This document shows positions 1 through 12,163 of a stretch of 64,000 nt of DNA, piece after piece (position 1 is the first letter of the stretch; each line of letters opens with the position of its first letter). The notes beneath the pieces are model-generated. The model saw only the letters and a list, made by a program, of their open reading frames with translations, had not been told where the DNA came from and did no database searches. Both the position numbers and the translations under genes were made by a program. The DNA comes from Entoloma clypeatum (taxonomy: Eukaryota; Basidiomycota; Agaricomycetes; Agaricales; Entolomataceae): NCBI GenBank assembly GCA_963565915.1, contig OY751486.1, positions 4,774,001-4,838,000 on the forward strand, given 5' to 3'.

Positions 1-305
1 TTTCAAATTATTGATCCTATACAAACAAAACAAACCAACTGAGCAACCAAAAAATAAAAAATAAACCTGGAAATTTGTGAAGTTGTATCTGGTGGTGTCG
101 GGTGATTTCAGATTTTGCTGGCTAATACTGCAACTTTCCTGAAAATATCTGGTGAGAGCTGGTCTTTCAGTTTTTACAGGTTTCACCAGATCTAACCAGA
201 TTTAACCGGACTATTCCCATTCTGGCCTGATCCAGTCAGATCAAATCCAGGTCCGATTTTCACTGGGGGTAAAACACATGATCGTAGTCATGTGATTGAC
301 TGTCG
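1..305. repeat. AT-rich stretch with degenerate interspersed repeat
   Basis: No gene is visible. From about 90 to 250 the sequence repeats short words such as CTGGTG, CCAGAT and AACCAGAT. These resemble the CCAGACC/GGTCTGG-rich ends of the repeats at 37-47 kb, so this is probably the eroded edge of a similar interspersed element. No open frame of note. Confidence 0.35.
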
Positions 306-313
306 ATACATCC

Positions 314-742
314 TAGGGTTGCGGAAATAACTCGGCTGAGGTTCCTTACCAGTAAATTACCACCGGCCGGTCAGGGCCTAGATATTTACCGAGTAATTTA
401 CTGGTAAATTACTCAGTCACGTGCCAAAACGTGACATTTTTTTTTCTATTCTAAATTTTTCGCCATGAGGCCGCTGCGCCTGCAAAACAGACATATAGAA
501 TGTGTATGTGCATTGGTAATGGTATACCAATCTATTTTTGAGGTAGACTAAATTTCTATTTATAAAACTTTCGAGAGAGAGAAAGTTTTGAGGGCCTATC
601 ATTATATGGTCAGACTCGCTGCACGTGACCTGAGTAATTTACCTGCTGAAAAGTGGGCCTTGGTAAATTACCAGTAAATTACCGGTAAATTACTTGTAAA
701 TAACTAAATCGGTAAATAACTAGAGTTATTTCCGCAACCCTA
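314..742. mobile_element. hAT-type MITE (429 bp) with 8-bp target duplication
   Basis: A perfect 20-bp terminal inverted repeat TAGGGTTGCGGAAATAACTC lies at 314-333, with its reverse complement at 723-742. It is flanked by an exact 8-bp duplication ATACATCC (306-313 and 743-750). An 8-bp target duplication with a TAGGG-type terminus is the hallmark of the hAT superfamily. Both sub-terminal regions are packed with direct and inverted copies of GGTAAATTAC/GTAATTTAC, as expected for transposase-binding arrays, and with two CACGTGAC words. There is no coding capacity, so it is a non-autonomous element mobilised in trans. Perfect termini and TSD argue for recent insertion. Confidence 0.9.
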
Positions 743-750
743 ATACATCC

Positions 751-1773
751 ATACTTGAATGTTCAACAATCTCGGATTCAGCGCCGGTCGAATGCAGTTC
801 GAGTCAGCGTCGAAGCTTTGTTTGTACATGTTGTCTGTCGCATGCATATTGAGAGTCACTCTCCGGGTTCTTTCTATTTGCTCGAACTTGGTGACTCCAC
901 CACCAGTAAGTAACTGCTTCTCTTCCAGCTTGATCAAATCCCCGGTTGTTGTGAAGAGGCTGAGTGTCACCAATGTCAAATTTCGCGCGTTCATTTTGGC
1001 AGAGGGATCTTGTCTGTCAGGTAAGCCATTTCACAACAACGGATGACTTCAACTTAGGCACCACTTTAATAAAGTCTGCTAGCAGCTACTGGGTAGTATT
1101 TATTCAGAATGGCCGCCAATGCTTACAACCTGACTGAACGCGTTTTCTGGATGTGTTTCCTACTTTAGTGAGTAAGCTTTAAGCAGACTCTGCTTTGTGA
1201 TGACCGTGAGTAGCTGACGCGCCTCCTTGCCACAGTTCCCGATTTTTCCTGTGCATGAGAATTTCCTTCCGTCTAGAAATGGTGGTGGAATGGAACCGAA
1301 TCGTTTGCCCCATGGGCCATCACCTTGCATGGTCCTTCGTGAGAAATGCGGTACGGTTCAAAGCAGCGTGGGCGCACAGAGCGGGAATGATCAAACCTGA
1401 ATTGTGATCCAAGTTCATCCTTTCCACCATTTCTTCCTCTTATTTATATGCTTCAGCCCGGTTCCAGGCGGCCCAAATATCGGCGACTACATGTAGACAA
1501 CTTGCGACGAAAGCAGGCATGTGAAATCATTGGGCTCAAGAATAGCACTGTTCAAAGTTCAGGACTGTTCAGGACTTCCGTAAGCTGATTGCTTCCATCA
1601 GAAACAATTTATGATCAGATTCAAACCATGGTCTACATAACCCTTCAAGTTGACGCGGTTCGGACCCAATAAGGGTTGAGCCTGCCACTAAGACGAGACT
1701 TGAAGATGGCACATATGAGTTGGGCTAGCGGCGTGCCGGGGTGTTCCTCACTTCCTTCCTTATCCCATACATC
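751..1773. other. Intergenic, upstream of first P450
   Basis: No gene recognised. Short open frames on both strands here overlap each other and show no domain. The last few hundred bases presumably include the promoter of the P450 gene starting at 1774; I see no convincing TATA box. Confidence 0.4.
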
Positions 1774-3750
1774 ATGGGTCAATTCCTCAACGAGACTATC
1801 ATAGGCGGATGGATCGCTGTGCAACAAGCCTCCTATGCCCTTCCCACTGTAGCTGCGCTACTTGGTGCCTTCGTGCTCTACACGACAGTCGTCGCTTCAA
1901 ACAAAGTTGCCGACGCACACCAACTAGATGGTTTGTCCATCCTGACCGCATGGCCGTTCTTCACCCGTCGCTATGATTTCTTGAAATACAATCTCGCGAA
2001 GACCCGCCAAAACATGTTCTCATTCAAAGTTCTTCACGTAACTCTTCTGGTCATCCTCAGTGAAGTAACGCCAATGGAATTTAACCCTTCTTTAGCACTC
2101 AGTTGTCGCTGTCAAAGGAGAGGCCGCGCGTAAGGCGTTCTTTGATAATGGCAGTCTCGATATGGCCGAGGGCTATCGAATCCTCATGGGAGGGGTATAT
2201 ACACTTCGTCTTCTCTCATTTTCCTTGAAACATCTGCTAAAAATCGATTATAGGTACCAAAAATGAAGGACATTGACGTGCCAGTGTATCCAGGCGAAGG
2301 GGACCTATCATGGCTCAGCAAACAGCTGATAACGCTGTTACGTAAAGACCGAATTGCTGACGGTCAGTTTTTCAGTCCGTCGGAACATGTCTCCATCGCT
2401 CTGATTTATAAGAAGTTCTTCCTACACTTTTTGATGACATACAGGCGCGAACAGAAGGATGGGGCCGCGAGGGCCGTATGGATCCTTTCAAAGATATCTA
2501 TGACGTGAATCCATCCATTCAGGTGTCCCTTACCAACTCACCGCTGACTGGCAAACAAGGTTGTTTTCCAAATGACTGTTCGCATGGCGAGCTGCCAGGA
2601 ACTTGCGACCGATATGGCTGCGGTGGCCAAGCTTCAGCAAGACTACTGGATGTTGGAGAAAAGCGCGACGCCCGTGGCGCTTTTGCTGCCATGGTTCCCC
2701 AGTACCGCAAAAAAGAACAAAGAGACTGCTACCAGGAGTCTTTTCACGACGCTATGCGGTTATGTAGAAATGCGCAAAAAAGCTGATGTTCCGACGTCGG
2801 ACGCCATCGATCTCATGTTGGCGAAAGGATTGACGACCGAGGAGACAATTGGGGTGAGTGGCATGTTCTCCCCTCTCCCTTTCAATTTGGCTAACGAAGG
2901 ATTTCAGTGCATGCTTAGCATCTTCTTCGCGGGCGTCGTCCAGACCGGCATTGGTGGTGAGTACATTACTCATGCAATTTGATGACTTTATGACACGTTC
3001 GTCATAGCATGCTGGACCCTTTTGTACCTCTCATTCCATAAGGAGTGGAAACAAAATGCCTTGCAGGAAGTAAACGCCCTAATACAAACGCATACCAATG
3101 CCACATCCTCCGAGCCTCTGTACAAACGCCTCTCAGCCATACCCGTATCCGCATGGGAAGAAGGAATGCCCACTCTCGACATCGTGCTCCGCGAAACGCT
3201 CCGGCTCACGGTAAACACGACCGCCCTCCGTCGAAATGTACACGAAGATCTGTACATCACGGGTAAGCGACTACCGAAAGGCCATTTTATCGCGTATCCG
3301 TTCGGTGACGTCCATATGAATTCTGACATCTACACCAACCCGACCGAGTTTGATCCCACTCGCTTTGGGCCAGGCAGAGAGGAGGATAAGAAGCAGACTT
3401 ACGGATATCTAGGATGGGGAGCAGGTAAGCGTCATTGTGTTGAGTGGGTATTTCAGGGCCCCTATATGAATTTTCTTCTGTTCAGGTCGTCATTCATGCA
3501 CTGGCATGAAGTTCGCGAAGCTGGAGATCAAGATTCTCGTCTCTCTTTTCCTCGCAGGTTATGAATTTGATGTTGTAAACTCGGAGGGGAAGTTTCCAGA
3601 GCATCTCCCGAAACCGAACTACAATGATATACATCAGGTGCGTTTCTTTCAGCCCCCAGGAGATATCTCATCGCTGAACCTATCTCCGCTCGACAGACAA
3701 GACCTCTTGGCGATCCATGTTATATTCAGTTCAAACGCGTCGTCGAGTAA
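1774..3750 (+). CDS. Cytochrome P450 monooxygenase, copy 1 (nine exons)
   Basis: Haem-thiolate monooxygenase, probably ER-anchored; substrate unknown. My exon model is 1774-2037, 2096-2194, 2254-2362, 2413-2504, 2560-2853, 2908-2956, 3008-3424, 3486-3637 and 3697-3750. All introns are GT-AG, and the sum is 1530 nt (509 aa plus stop), the usual P450 length. Visible are an N-terminal hydrophobic anchor (residues ~20-42), an I-helix-like AGVVQTG, the K-helix ETLR (ExxR), the FDPTRF meander, and the haem motif WGAGRHSCTG with the cysteine ligand. The first haem-motif residue is Trp instead of the usual Phe, and the I-helix lacks the common acidic residue. The fold is closest to CYP51-like fungal P450s. 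The start is chosen because copy 2 has the same MxQFLNETIIGGW beginning. Paralogue of 4573-6540. Confidence 0.9.
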
Positions 3751-4572
3751 GACCTGTGGTATACCCGGGGCAGTTGCCAATCGTATCAATTTACATCCTA
3801 TTCGACGGAGTACTCAATGATTTATCCACATATTGAGCGATTGTAAGCATCCGTTTGCGCAGATGAGCGACAACTTCGACATCCTCAGTTTTCCCTGCAC
3901 GATTTTCAAGGTACTAGAGGTTGACTCGAGGCGCGCGTGATACATATTGCTTCCTGTAGGCGAGGTGCGAGAACAGGTGGTCCCCAGTCTGCCATTCATC
4001 AAGGCAGTTTTCGGTCGCGGCTCCACTCAAGGTCGTGCACTTGGACCCCACCGACCAGCTGCTCAACGATATTTCGCGCAACCCTGCGTCACATCAGATC
4101 GTATGATTACGAAGCCAAAAAAAATCGCATCGAACTGCAGAGTGATATGCAAAGCACTGTAACACAACTAGACTGCAAATTCCTATGCAAGGCATCCCTG
4201 CATCCTCATCCTCATCGATCCGCGGGGTTATCTGCATCAAAACATGCATTCTCCCGGTGATGCCTCTCGTGAAAGAGATCTGTGCCGAGGATAGACGAAT
4301 TCTGTACGTAAATGATATATGCAAGTGACAAAATTCCGAGACTAAAATCGAGCCTCGATCAGACATGACGGAAAAAGTGCAAGTGTCTCTGATATTTTGA
4401 CGCGTACGTATGATGTTTCAATCCAAACGTCACCGAACTAGGGTTGACTGTTGCCAAAATTCACACAAAAGCGGCAAATGTGTCAAGACGGACTTTTTTT
4501 TTTGAAATCTCCGTGTATTTAGCCTCTGAGGGCGTTGGATCTTTGTTCCTTTCCTTTCCTATCCTATACATC
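3751..4572. other. Intergenic between P450 copies; possible gene remnant
   Basis: Contains a possible two-exon coding remnant (+) at about 3863-4102: MSDNFDILSFPCTIFK, then a GT-AG interval (3910-3959), then a short frame ending in TGA. I do not recognise it and cannot exclude chance. The last ~200 bases are the likely promoter of the second P450. The repeat-unit boundary of the tandem duplication must lie here. Confidence 0.3.
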
Positions 4573-6540
4573 ATGGCTCAATTCCTTAACGAGACCATCA
4601 TAGGCGGATGGAGCGCTGTGCAACAAGCCTCCTATGCCCTTCCTACTGCAGCTGCGCTACTTTGTGCCGTCATCTTCTACATTTTCGCTTCAAACAAGGC
4701 TGTCGATGCACATCAACTAGATGGTTTGTCCATCCTGACCGCGTGGCCGTTCTTCACCCGGCGTTACGATTTCTTGAAACACAATTTTGCGAAGACCCGT
4801 CAAAACGTATTCTCATTCAAAGTTCTTCATGTAAGTCGTCTGGTAATCCTCAGTGAAATAACGCCAATGGAATCTAACTCTTCTCTAGCATTCAATCATC
4901 GCTGTCAAAGGAGAGGCCGCACGCAAGGCATTCTTTGATAATGGCAGTCTCGATATAGCCCAGGGCTATCGAATCCTTATGGGAGGGGTACACTTTGCCT
5001 TCACTCAGTCCCTCCGGAACATCCGGTAACAATTGATTGCAGGCGCCCAGAATGAAAATGGAGGACATTTACGTTCCAGAGCAAGAAGCCCCATCATGGC
5101 TCAACAAACAACTGATGACCCTGTTGCATAAAGACCGGATCGCTGACGGTTCGTTTTTTCAGTCCGTCGGAACTTGATGCCATCGTTCTAACTTGTAAGA
5201 AGTCCTTCCTACCCTATTTGATGACATCCAGGCGCGAACAGAAGGATGGGGCCGCGAGGGCCGTATGGATCCTTTCAAAGATATTTCTGATGTGAATCCA
5301 TCCATTCAGGTGTCCTTCACCAACTCACCGCTGACTCTCGTAAAAAAGCTTATTTTCCAAATCACTGTTCGCATGGCGAGCTGCCGGGAGCTTGCGACCG
5401 ATATGGTTGCGATGGCCAAGCTTCAACAAGACTACTGGATGTTGGAGAAAAGCGCGACGCCCGTAGCGCTTTTGCTGCCATGGTTCCCCAGTACCGCAAA
5501 AAAGAACAAAGAGACTGCTACCAGGAGTCTTTTCACGACGCTATGCGGTTATGTAGAAATGCGCAAAAAAGCTGATGTTCCGACGTCGGACGCCATCGAT
5601 CTCTTGTTGGCGAAAGGATTGACGACTGAGGAGACAATTGGGGTGAGCATGTTCTCCCTTCCTCTCCTCTTTCCACCTGGCTAACGAAAGGTTCCAGTGC
5701 ATTCTTCGCATGATCTTCGCAGGCGTCGTCCAGACCGGCGTTGGCGGTGAGCACATCACCCATACAATCCATGACTTTCTGACAGGTTCATCATAGCATG
5801 CTGGACTCTTTTATACCTCTCATTCCACAAGGAGTGGAAACAGAAAGCCTTGCAAGAAGTAAAGGCCCTCATCCAAACGCATACCAATACCACATCCTCC
5901 GACCCCCTCCACAAACACCTCTCAGCCATTCCCGTATCCGCATGGGAAGAAGGAATGTCCACTCTCGACATCGTCCTGCGTGAAACGCTCCGGCTTACGG
6001 TAAACATTACCACGCTCCGTCGAAACATGTACGAAGATCTGTACATCGTGGGCAGGCGACTACCGAAAGGCCATTTTATCGCGTATCCGTTGGGTGACGT
6101 CCATATGAACCCTGACATCTACACCAACCCGACCGAGTTTGATCCCACTCGCTTTGGGCCAGGCAGAGAGGAGGATAAGAAGCAGACTTACGGATATCTA
6201 GGATGGGGAGCAGGTAAGCATCATTGTGTTGAGTGGGTAATCTCAAAGCCTCATGACTTTTTATTTGTTCAGGTCGTCATCCATGCACCGGCATGAGGTT
6301 CGCGAAGCTGGAGATCAAGATTCTCGTCTCTCTTTTCCTCGCAGGTTATGAATTTGATGTTGTAAACTCCGAGGGGAAGTTTCCAGAGCATCTCCCGAAA
6401 CCGAACTACAATGATATCCATCAGGTACACAGTGTTCCTTTCAGCCCCGGAAGATATCTTATCACTGACTTGTTCTCGCTCGACAGACAAGACCTGTTGG
6501 AGATCCATGCTATATTCAGTTCAAACGTGTCGTCGAGTAA
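4573..6540 (+). CDS. Cytochrome P450 monooxygenase, copy 2 (nine exons)
   Basis: Tandem paralogue of the preceding gene, with all eight intron positions and phases conserved. Exons by my model are 4573-4830, 4889-4987, 5043-5148, 5200-5291, 5349-5642, 5698-5746, 5797-6213, 6273-6424 and 6487-6540, summing to 1521 nt (506 aa plus stop). The K-helix ETLR, FDPTRF and the haem motif WGAGRHPCTG are intact. Donor sites of some introns are unusual (GTTCGT for intron 3, GTGAAT for intron 4) but shared in position with copy 1. Differences from copy 1 are concentrated at the N-terminus and scattered in exons 3 and 7; no stop or frameshift is seen. The duplication probably allows substrate divergence, which cannot be read from sequence. 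Confidence 0.9.
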
Positions 6541-6803
6541 CGCTCGTGGCATACCTGATGCAGCTGCAAATCCTATCAATTTACATCCTATTCGACATCA
6601 ATTTCAGTTTCAAAAGTATTCCTACAGGCGTCCCTATCAGCCCGAACCAGAAGCAGGTTTAAAAAGATGTGAAACCGACTGCCAGGCCTTTCATTTTATA
6701 TATATGTCACTATTATCGTACAATATGCATCCTTTTTATAACCCCTCACATAAAACCACGCCCTTTCAACTTCCCTCTACATCTTATCCTTTGTGAACCA
6801 CAC

Positions 6804-9800
6804 TCACACTCCAAGCCCCTCAAAAACAGAATCAACAACTGCCTCCTGCTGCTCCAGGTACAACCTCCCCACCCCAGGCGCTGGAACCGCACTCTCCTTC
6901 CTCCCACTATACCCGATCTCCTCCATGACCCCAACACCCCTCATCACGCTCCCAATCCTTTCCCTTACATGCCCCCACGCGCCCTGGTTCCTCGGTTCCT
7001 CCTGCACCCACACAAACTCCTCTGCCCTCCTCAGCGGCAGCAACGCCTCCTCCAGCTCATGGAACGGGAACGGCGACAGCTCTTCCACTCGGACAAACGC
7101 GACAGATTCGGCCAAGCTGCGCGCTGACCGCTCTTTGACGAGGTCATAGTAGAGCTTGCCGGAGAGGAACACGACGCGGCGGACTTTGCTTGGGTCAATG
7201 ATGGCTGGATCGGCGAGGACAGGCTTGAAGCGTGTGCCTGGTTCGAGCTCCGCGAGGGAGGATGAGGCGGCCTGAATAAACGCGCATTAATTTAGGAACT
7301 TTCCGATGATGAAGGGCAAGTGGTTACCGAGAGACGTAGAATCCCTTTAGGCCCAGCAACGACGAGGGGCTTCCTAAAGTTCCGCTTAATCTGTCTTCTC
7401 AAAAGATGGAAATACTGTGCTGGCGTCGTCGGGTACACAACGTGCATGTTGACGTTAGCAGGCTTGCCATCGGGACTGGGGGTATACGGGTCGTTGGACA
7501 ACTATACGGCGCCGAGGTCAGAAGGGGAGTCAACGACAAATGACATGAAGACACTCACTTGAAGCATTCGCTCTATGCGCGACGACGAGTGTTCCGGTCC
7601 AGCACCATCAAGTCCATGAGGCAGAAGCATTACGAGTCCGCTCTGCTTGAGCCATTTTGCTACAACAGAGTACCTTGAATCAGATTCTCCCCCAGGTACA
7701 GGTTGACTGTTCGACACACTTTCTGCAGAGCACAAGTAGGTATCAATGATAATCTGCGCCCCATTGAAGAAGTCTCCAAACTACGTCAGACAAAGTCAAA
7801 ATCAACGCCGTAAACTTTCAGTGTAGCACACTCACCTGAGCCTCCCATATCGGCAGAATATGCGGCGACTCCCAGCTCACACCGTACTCGAACTAGACCA
7901 ACACCCTGTTAGTAAGGACATCCACTTAGATCAAAGTTCAAAAAGCTCACTCCAAGCACAGCAAACTCGCTCAAGGAACCTATGCAACGAGATGGCTCAA
8001 CGTCAAGTCTGAGAGAAAGAAAACGGCACACTATTCGCCAACTCAAGCTTTCCCCCTGCCTTCAACTCATCATTTAAAGGCACAATCACGCCCTCCGTCT
8101 TTTGGTTCACCAACATCGCATGTCGATGGCTGAACGTGCCCCTGCCGACGTCCTGTCCCGATATACGAACATCGCAGCCTTCAAGCATAAGCGAACCAAA
8201 CGCGACTGCCTGTCATGACGAGCGACATTGTGCTTCCATCAGCGAGCGGGACGAGACGAAAAAACGAACGAAAGATACCTCAGCAGTTGCCCAATCAATC
8301 CCCCTCCCGGTCTCAACGCTCTTCAACCGATTCTTCACATGTCTCTGCAACTTCGAGTGGATCTCCTGAACCACAAAAATCAGCCAAATACAATTTCCCG
8401 TCGATTGCAACCACATATACCCACAAATCCCTCAGGCACCTTGACGCTCGCTTTCCCAATCCACTCCAACACCTCCCTCTGCACCCCCGTATCCGGGCCA
8501 AACTCCGCCTCTCCCCTCGCACCAGGCCACACCAGCCCTTTCCACTGCCCCTCCAACATTGAAGCTTCGGGTAGGTACGAAGAAACTGCAGCAAGTTTGT
8601 CCTCAAGGTGGGCTTTGTATGCGTCTCGGACGGTGGAGATCTCGCCGGGAGTGAGAACGCCTTCGGTCTGGAAAAGTTGTCATTAATATGCGGGGAAGAC
8701 GAGGAAGCACGAAGAAAGTGAATACTCGCCTTGAGCTTCTCCTCGTACAATTCCGGAACTGAGCGCCTTGAGCTTATCTTCTCGTACATGATCGGCTGTG
8801 TAATACTTGGCAGATCGAGTTCGTTGTGGCTAGATATCGTCATTCATTTGCCTTCTGACTAAGGGCTTGCGAAAACATACCCCCTGACATAACAAGAAGT
8901 GTGAGCGAGATAGGCAAAAAAAAAAAGAACATCGGATCAAAGCAACGTACCAGCGTCGGTAGACCAAAAGATCAACGATGATATCCTTGCGGAAGTATTT
9001 CCGGTACCTGAACGCAATGTCCATAGCCCGAACGACATCTAGGGGAATATGCTCAATCCATATATGCACATAACGGCAAGGGAAGGAGAAAGCTCACCCT
9101 CAGGATAGTCTCCGTTAACGTGCAAAACCGGCGTATTGATCATTTTACCAACGTCTGAGCAATAGAGTGACGATCGAGCGTTTGAGGCCGGGGTTGTGTA
9201 TCCGATACTGCGATCGGAAATCATGTGAGAAGAGTCAAAATTGTGAGAGTATTCCTGTGCGCACTTGTTGCTGGGAGGGAGGTTAGGTGTCGACCAAGCA
9301 AAGATGGACGGAGACGACGCACTCAACAACCAGATGAACTGTTCCTCCGCTTGTGAAGTGGGGTAGATTGCCTGCCCAACTGCCTATCAGTCGACCCACC
9401 CTGAACAGGGGCACCAAGGCGTACTGAGTCCCAGTCCCTCCATTATCACGCCTTGCCCGCTGAAGCTCGCATCGCCGTGCAACTGCACGCACATCACCTT
9501 GTCACCGAGCTCGCAATCCACAGGTGAGGACTTGAGCAGGGAATACTGCTTCGCACGCGTTTTTCCAAGTGCGACCGGATTGACCGCCTCTGTGTTCCGT
9601 TATTGTCCAGAAGAAATGGCGACCATGGGTAGAACATACCGAGGTGAGATGGGTTAGGGAGGAGAGATATCTTCAGAGGGTCTCCTGACTTGGATTGCAA
9701 CACCGGAGACGATACTGCGTATATTTCCGTTCTCGTTTACTGTCAAAAGTGATAGAAACATTGACCCACCCAAATGGCTGAGCACATCGCCCTCCGCTCC

Positions 9801-10884
9801 TAGCTCTTCTGGAATTTCGTACCCGCCTTTGATCTTGTTGAACAGCGCCGTGGGCGAGTACTGAAGGAGGTCAGTGAGGAGGTTCAGTCGTCCGCGATGG
9901 GGCATTCCTTCAAAGGGAAAGGTGAGACAGGAAAGGCTCTGGGAGCCATGTACATACCGAGTATTATGTGTTGTATTCCCGCTGAAGACAACATCTCAAT
10001 AAAAGGGTGATATAAGACCAGGCAGCGGATTTACCGTGAGCAGCAGACGAAAAGAGCGAGTCCAACGCAGGTAACATCGATTCGCCACCTTCAAGACCAT
10101 ACTGCCACGCAAAATCAGTTATTCCGAATCCAAAGACACAGCAAGCCAGGAAGACGTACGCGTTTCAGATTCGGAAATTTGAGCTGAAGGAAGTTGTCCA
10201 AAACTTCGCTACGCGCTAGCAGCCCATGTATATGTCGTTTCATCTCCTCATCCGCAGTCATTATCGGGTTTTCCTCTGCCGACGGAAGACGTTCCGACTC
10301 GAGCAGGTGGGAGAACCACAGTCGTTCTGTTTTCGAGGGCGAGTGCATATACTTAAAAAGGATCACGATCAGAACCAGCATATATGCGCTTTTTTTGAGG
10401 TGGATCACCTCGTATGCGATCCTCCCCACATATACCTCCCGCAAATGACGCGTAATCTCGCCCAGTGTCCACCACTCTTCCCCCTCAGTGCCTCCACAGA
10501 AGGGTTTGGTCCATATGATGCCGTTCACATTGTACTTCTTCCCGCCGTCGACAAGGCCGTACCGCTTAGGATCGAGCGCGCCAACCTCTTCTCGCTGGAC
10601 AAGGTCGAGCGGATCGATGCTGGCCGCTCTGTGTCCGTGGGTGCGCATAGAATCGACATAGCGGAGAAGAGGAGCATTGACCGCGCGGTTCTCCAACTGG
10701 GCGGGCGTATCTGTACAGAGTCAAAGTTTAGGGGATTGTGAACACAAAGGTCGAGAGCCTTCGTACAATCAGGAAAGAAGTATTCACGGGGTTTGCGAAA
10801 GCCAAAGGACTCGTCATGGTAGCGACGCGCTCGGATGGCGCGAGGAATGAAACGGATGCGCAGTGGGGAGAGAAGCGGTGCCAT
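6804..10884 (-). CDS. DHTKD1: 2-oxoadipate/2-oxoglutarate dehydrogenase E1, DHTKD1 type
   Basis: Thiamine-diphosphate E1 of a mitochondrial 2-oxoacid dehydrogenase complex; DHTKD1 oxidatively decarboxylates 2-oxoadipate in lysine/tryptophan breakdown. ATG at 10884-10882 opens an Arg-rich, acid-poor presequence ([20 protein letters not shown]), i.e. a mitochondrial targeting peptide; exon 1 is 10884-10767. Many introns of ~50-60 nt interrupt the gene. In order one sees the N-terminal [42 protein letters not shown] (9905 region), the cofactor segment [11 protein letters not shown] (~9490-9440), [17 protein letters not shown] and HVNGDYPE. The C-terminal half has [45 protein letters not shown], and the end at 6804. 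The segment order and wording match DHTKD1 better than the OGDH/KGD1 branch. The part from 8249 upward reappears after the gap at 14165. Confidence 0.88.
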
Positions 10885-11530
10885 CGTCGAAAGTCGCGGC
10901 CGTCGACGGAGGCTATGACGTCCACTGGCACAAGCGCGGAGCGCGACTTGAAGAAAAGTGGGTTCTTATATCCGAAGACGGGCGGACCATGGCGGACCAT
11001 GGAAACCCATCCTCGGTCGAACATTCGCACGATTAGAAAGAGAGCACAATCCAACAAGAAGTGTCCTGAGCGTGGCGCGGTCCCAATAAGAGCTCGTACT
11101 AATATTGTGAACCATTTGTTGCTACAGGTCATTATCTACTTTATCTTTCTATAGACACGAGTGAGATGTCCAAAAGGCTGGCCCAAAAATTGAGCAGCTA
11201 TCACAACTGTGACATTGGATACCTTTACACGAAAAGTAAGCCGTATCGTATTTCAAGTTGCTTATGTCCAGTTCCCTTGGACTAACTTATCTTGAAGTTT
11301 CGCCCTAAAAGCGTCAAACGCGACGTCAAGTACTTGTAGAGCATGGACCCGCCCACCCGCAACTTGAAAGGGATGAATCTCCAAATCGATCATCGATGAA
11401 GAGCGACCTACTTCAAGGTCTTAGATGATAAAGGTCAAAAAGGGGAAATGGATACAAACAAATCATCGTAATTCAAGAAAGCACCAACTAAGTACCGGAC
11501 CAAGTACTACATTCCCTGTGTTCCTCGCAT
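10885..11530. other. Intergenic, DHTKD1 promoter side
   Basis: No gene recognised. The stretch from about 11155 to 11400 is the start of a block repeated, diverged, at about 20136-20350, so it belongs to an old segmental duplication rather than being unique promoter sequence. Confidence 0.5.
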
Positions 11531-12163
11531 TTAGTACCCCTCGTAGTCGCCGTGGTATCCCCTCGCAATGATCTCCACAATCTCCTCAATATCTGTGTCT
11601 CTCCTGGCGTTGGCTGACATTTTCAACGACGGTGGGACTCCCTCCTGCTTGGGCTTCGGTCCGCTGTATCTCCCCTGGGGCCCGGCTCGGTCAGGACGAA
11701 TAGGGCCAGCCGGGCCAGGGCTATTTGGCCCGGCTTTTGAACCAAGTTGAGGTCCGGGTGAGGGGACGCCAGCTCCTGCACGCGCCACGAGCTGATCGAC
11801 CGCATCATCGAAGAGGTTGCGCAGGTAGAGCTCCTCATTCATCACGGACCTCTTGTTTCGGCTCTTGCGGGGATCAGGTACGCCAGGGGGTGGGTTGGAT
11901 TTTGGCTGTGGCGGACCAGGAGTTGCTGGTTTGGGTGCAGGTACACCGATTTTACCTCCAGCAGCACGCACAATCAGTTCGCTCTCAGCTTCGTTGAAGA
12001 TACCGCGTGTGGAGACGTCATAGTCGTAACCACCAAAGGGATGACTGTAAAAGAAGAAAGACAAGTCAGTATCAGAAGGCAGATGCGAGTTAATGGCTGC
12101 TTACGCGACGATGGAGCTTGCCAGCGCAGCGGCAGAGACAGCAGCGAGAGTTGAGAAACGCAT
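11531..12163 (-). CDS. Small secreted proline-rich protein, two exons
   Basis: Exon 1 is 12163-12105 and exon 2 is 12044-11531, joined through a GT-AG intron; 573 nt, 190 aa. Exon 1 encodes a clear signal peptide (MRFSTLAAVSAAALASSIVA), which decides the start; an in-frame Met within the intron is not used. The mature part is Pro/Gly-rich and carries basic sites (RKSRNKR, ARR) that look like Kex2-type processing sites. A loosely repeated motif occurs three times: ESELIVRAAG, VDQLVARAGAG and VEIIARGYHGDY. This suggests a secreted precursor cut into peptides, but no known family is recognised. A paralogue with an in-frame TGA is at 20503-21135, and an identical copy lies beyond the gap at 17447-18079. 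Confidence 0.75.

Noticed and set aside
11974..12064. MSFFFYSHPFGG start for the secreted protein
   Set aside because: That Met lies within the intron; splicing to the upstream exon gives a proper signal peptide and conserved paralogue structure.
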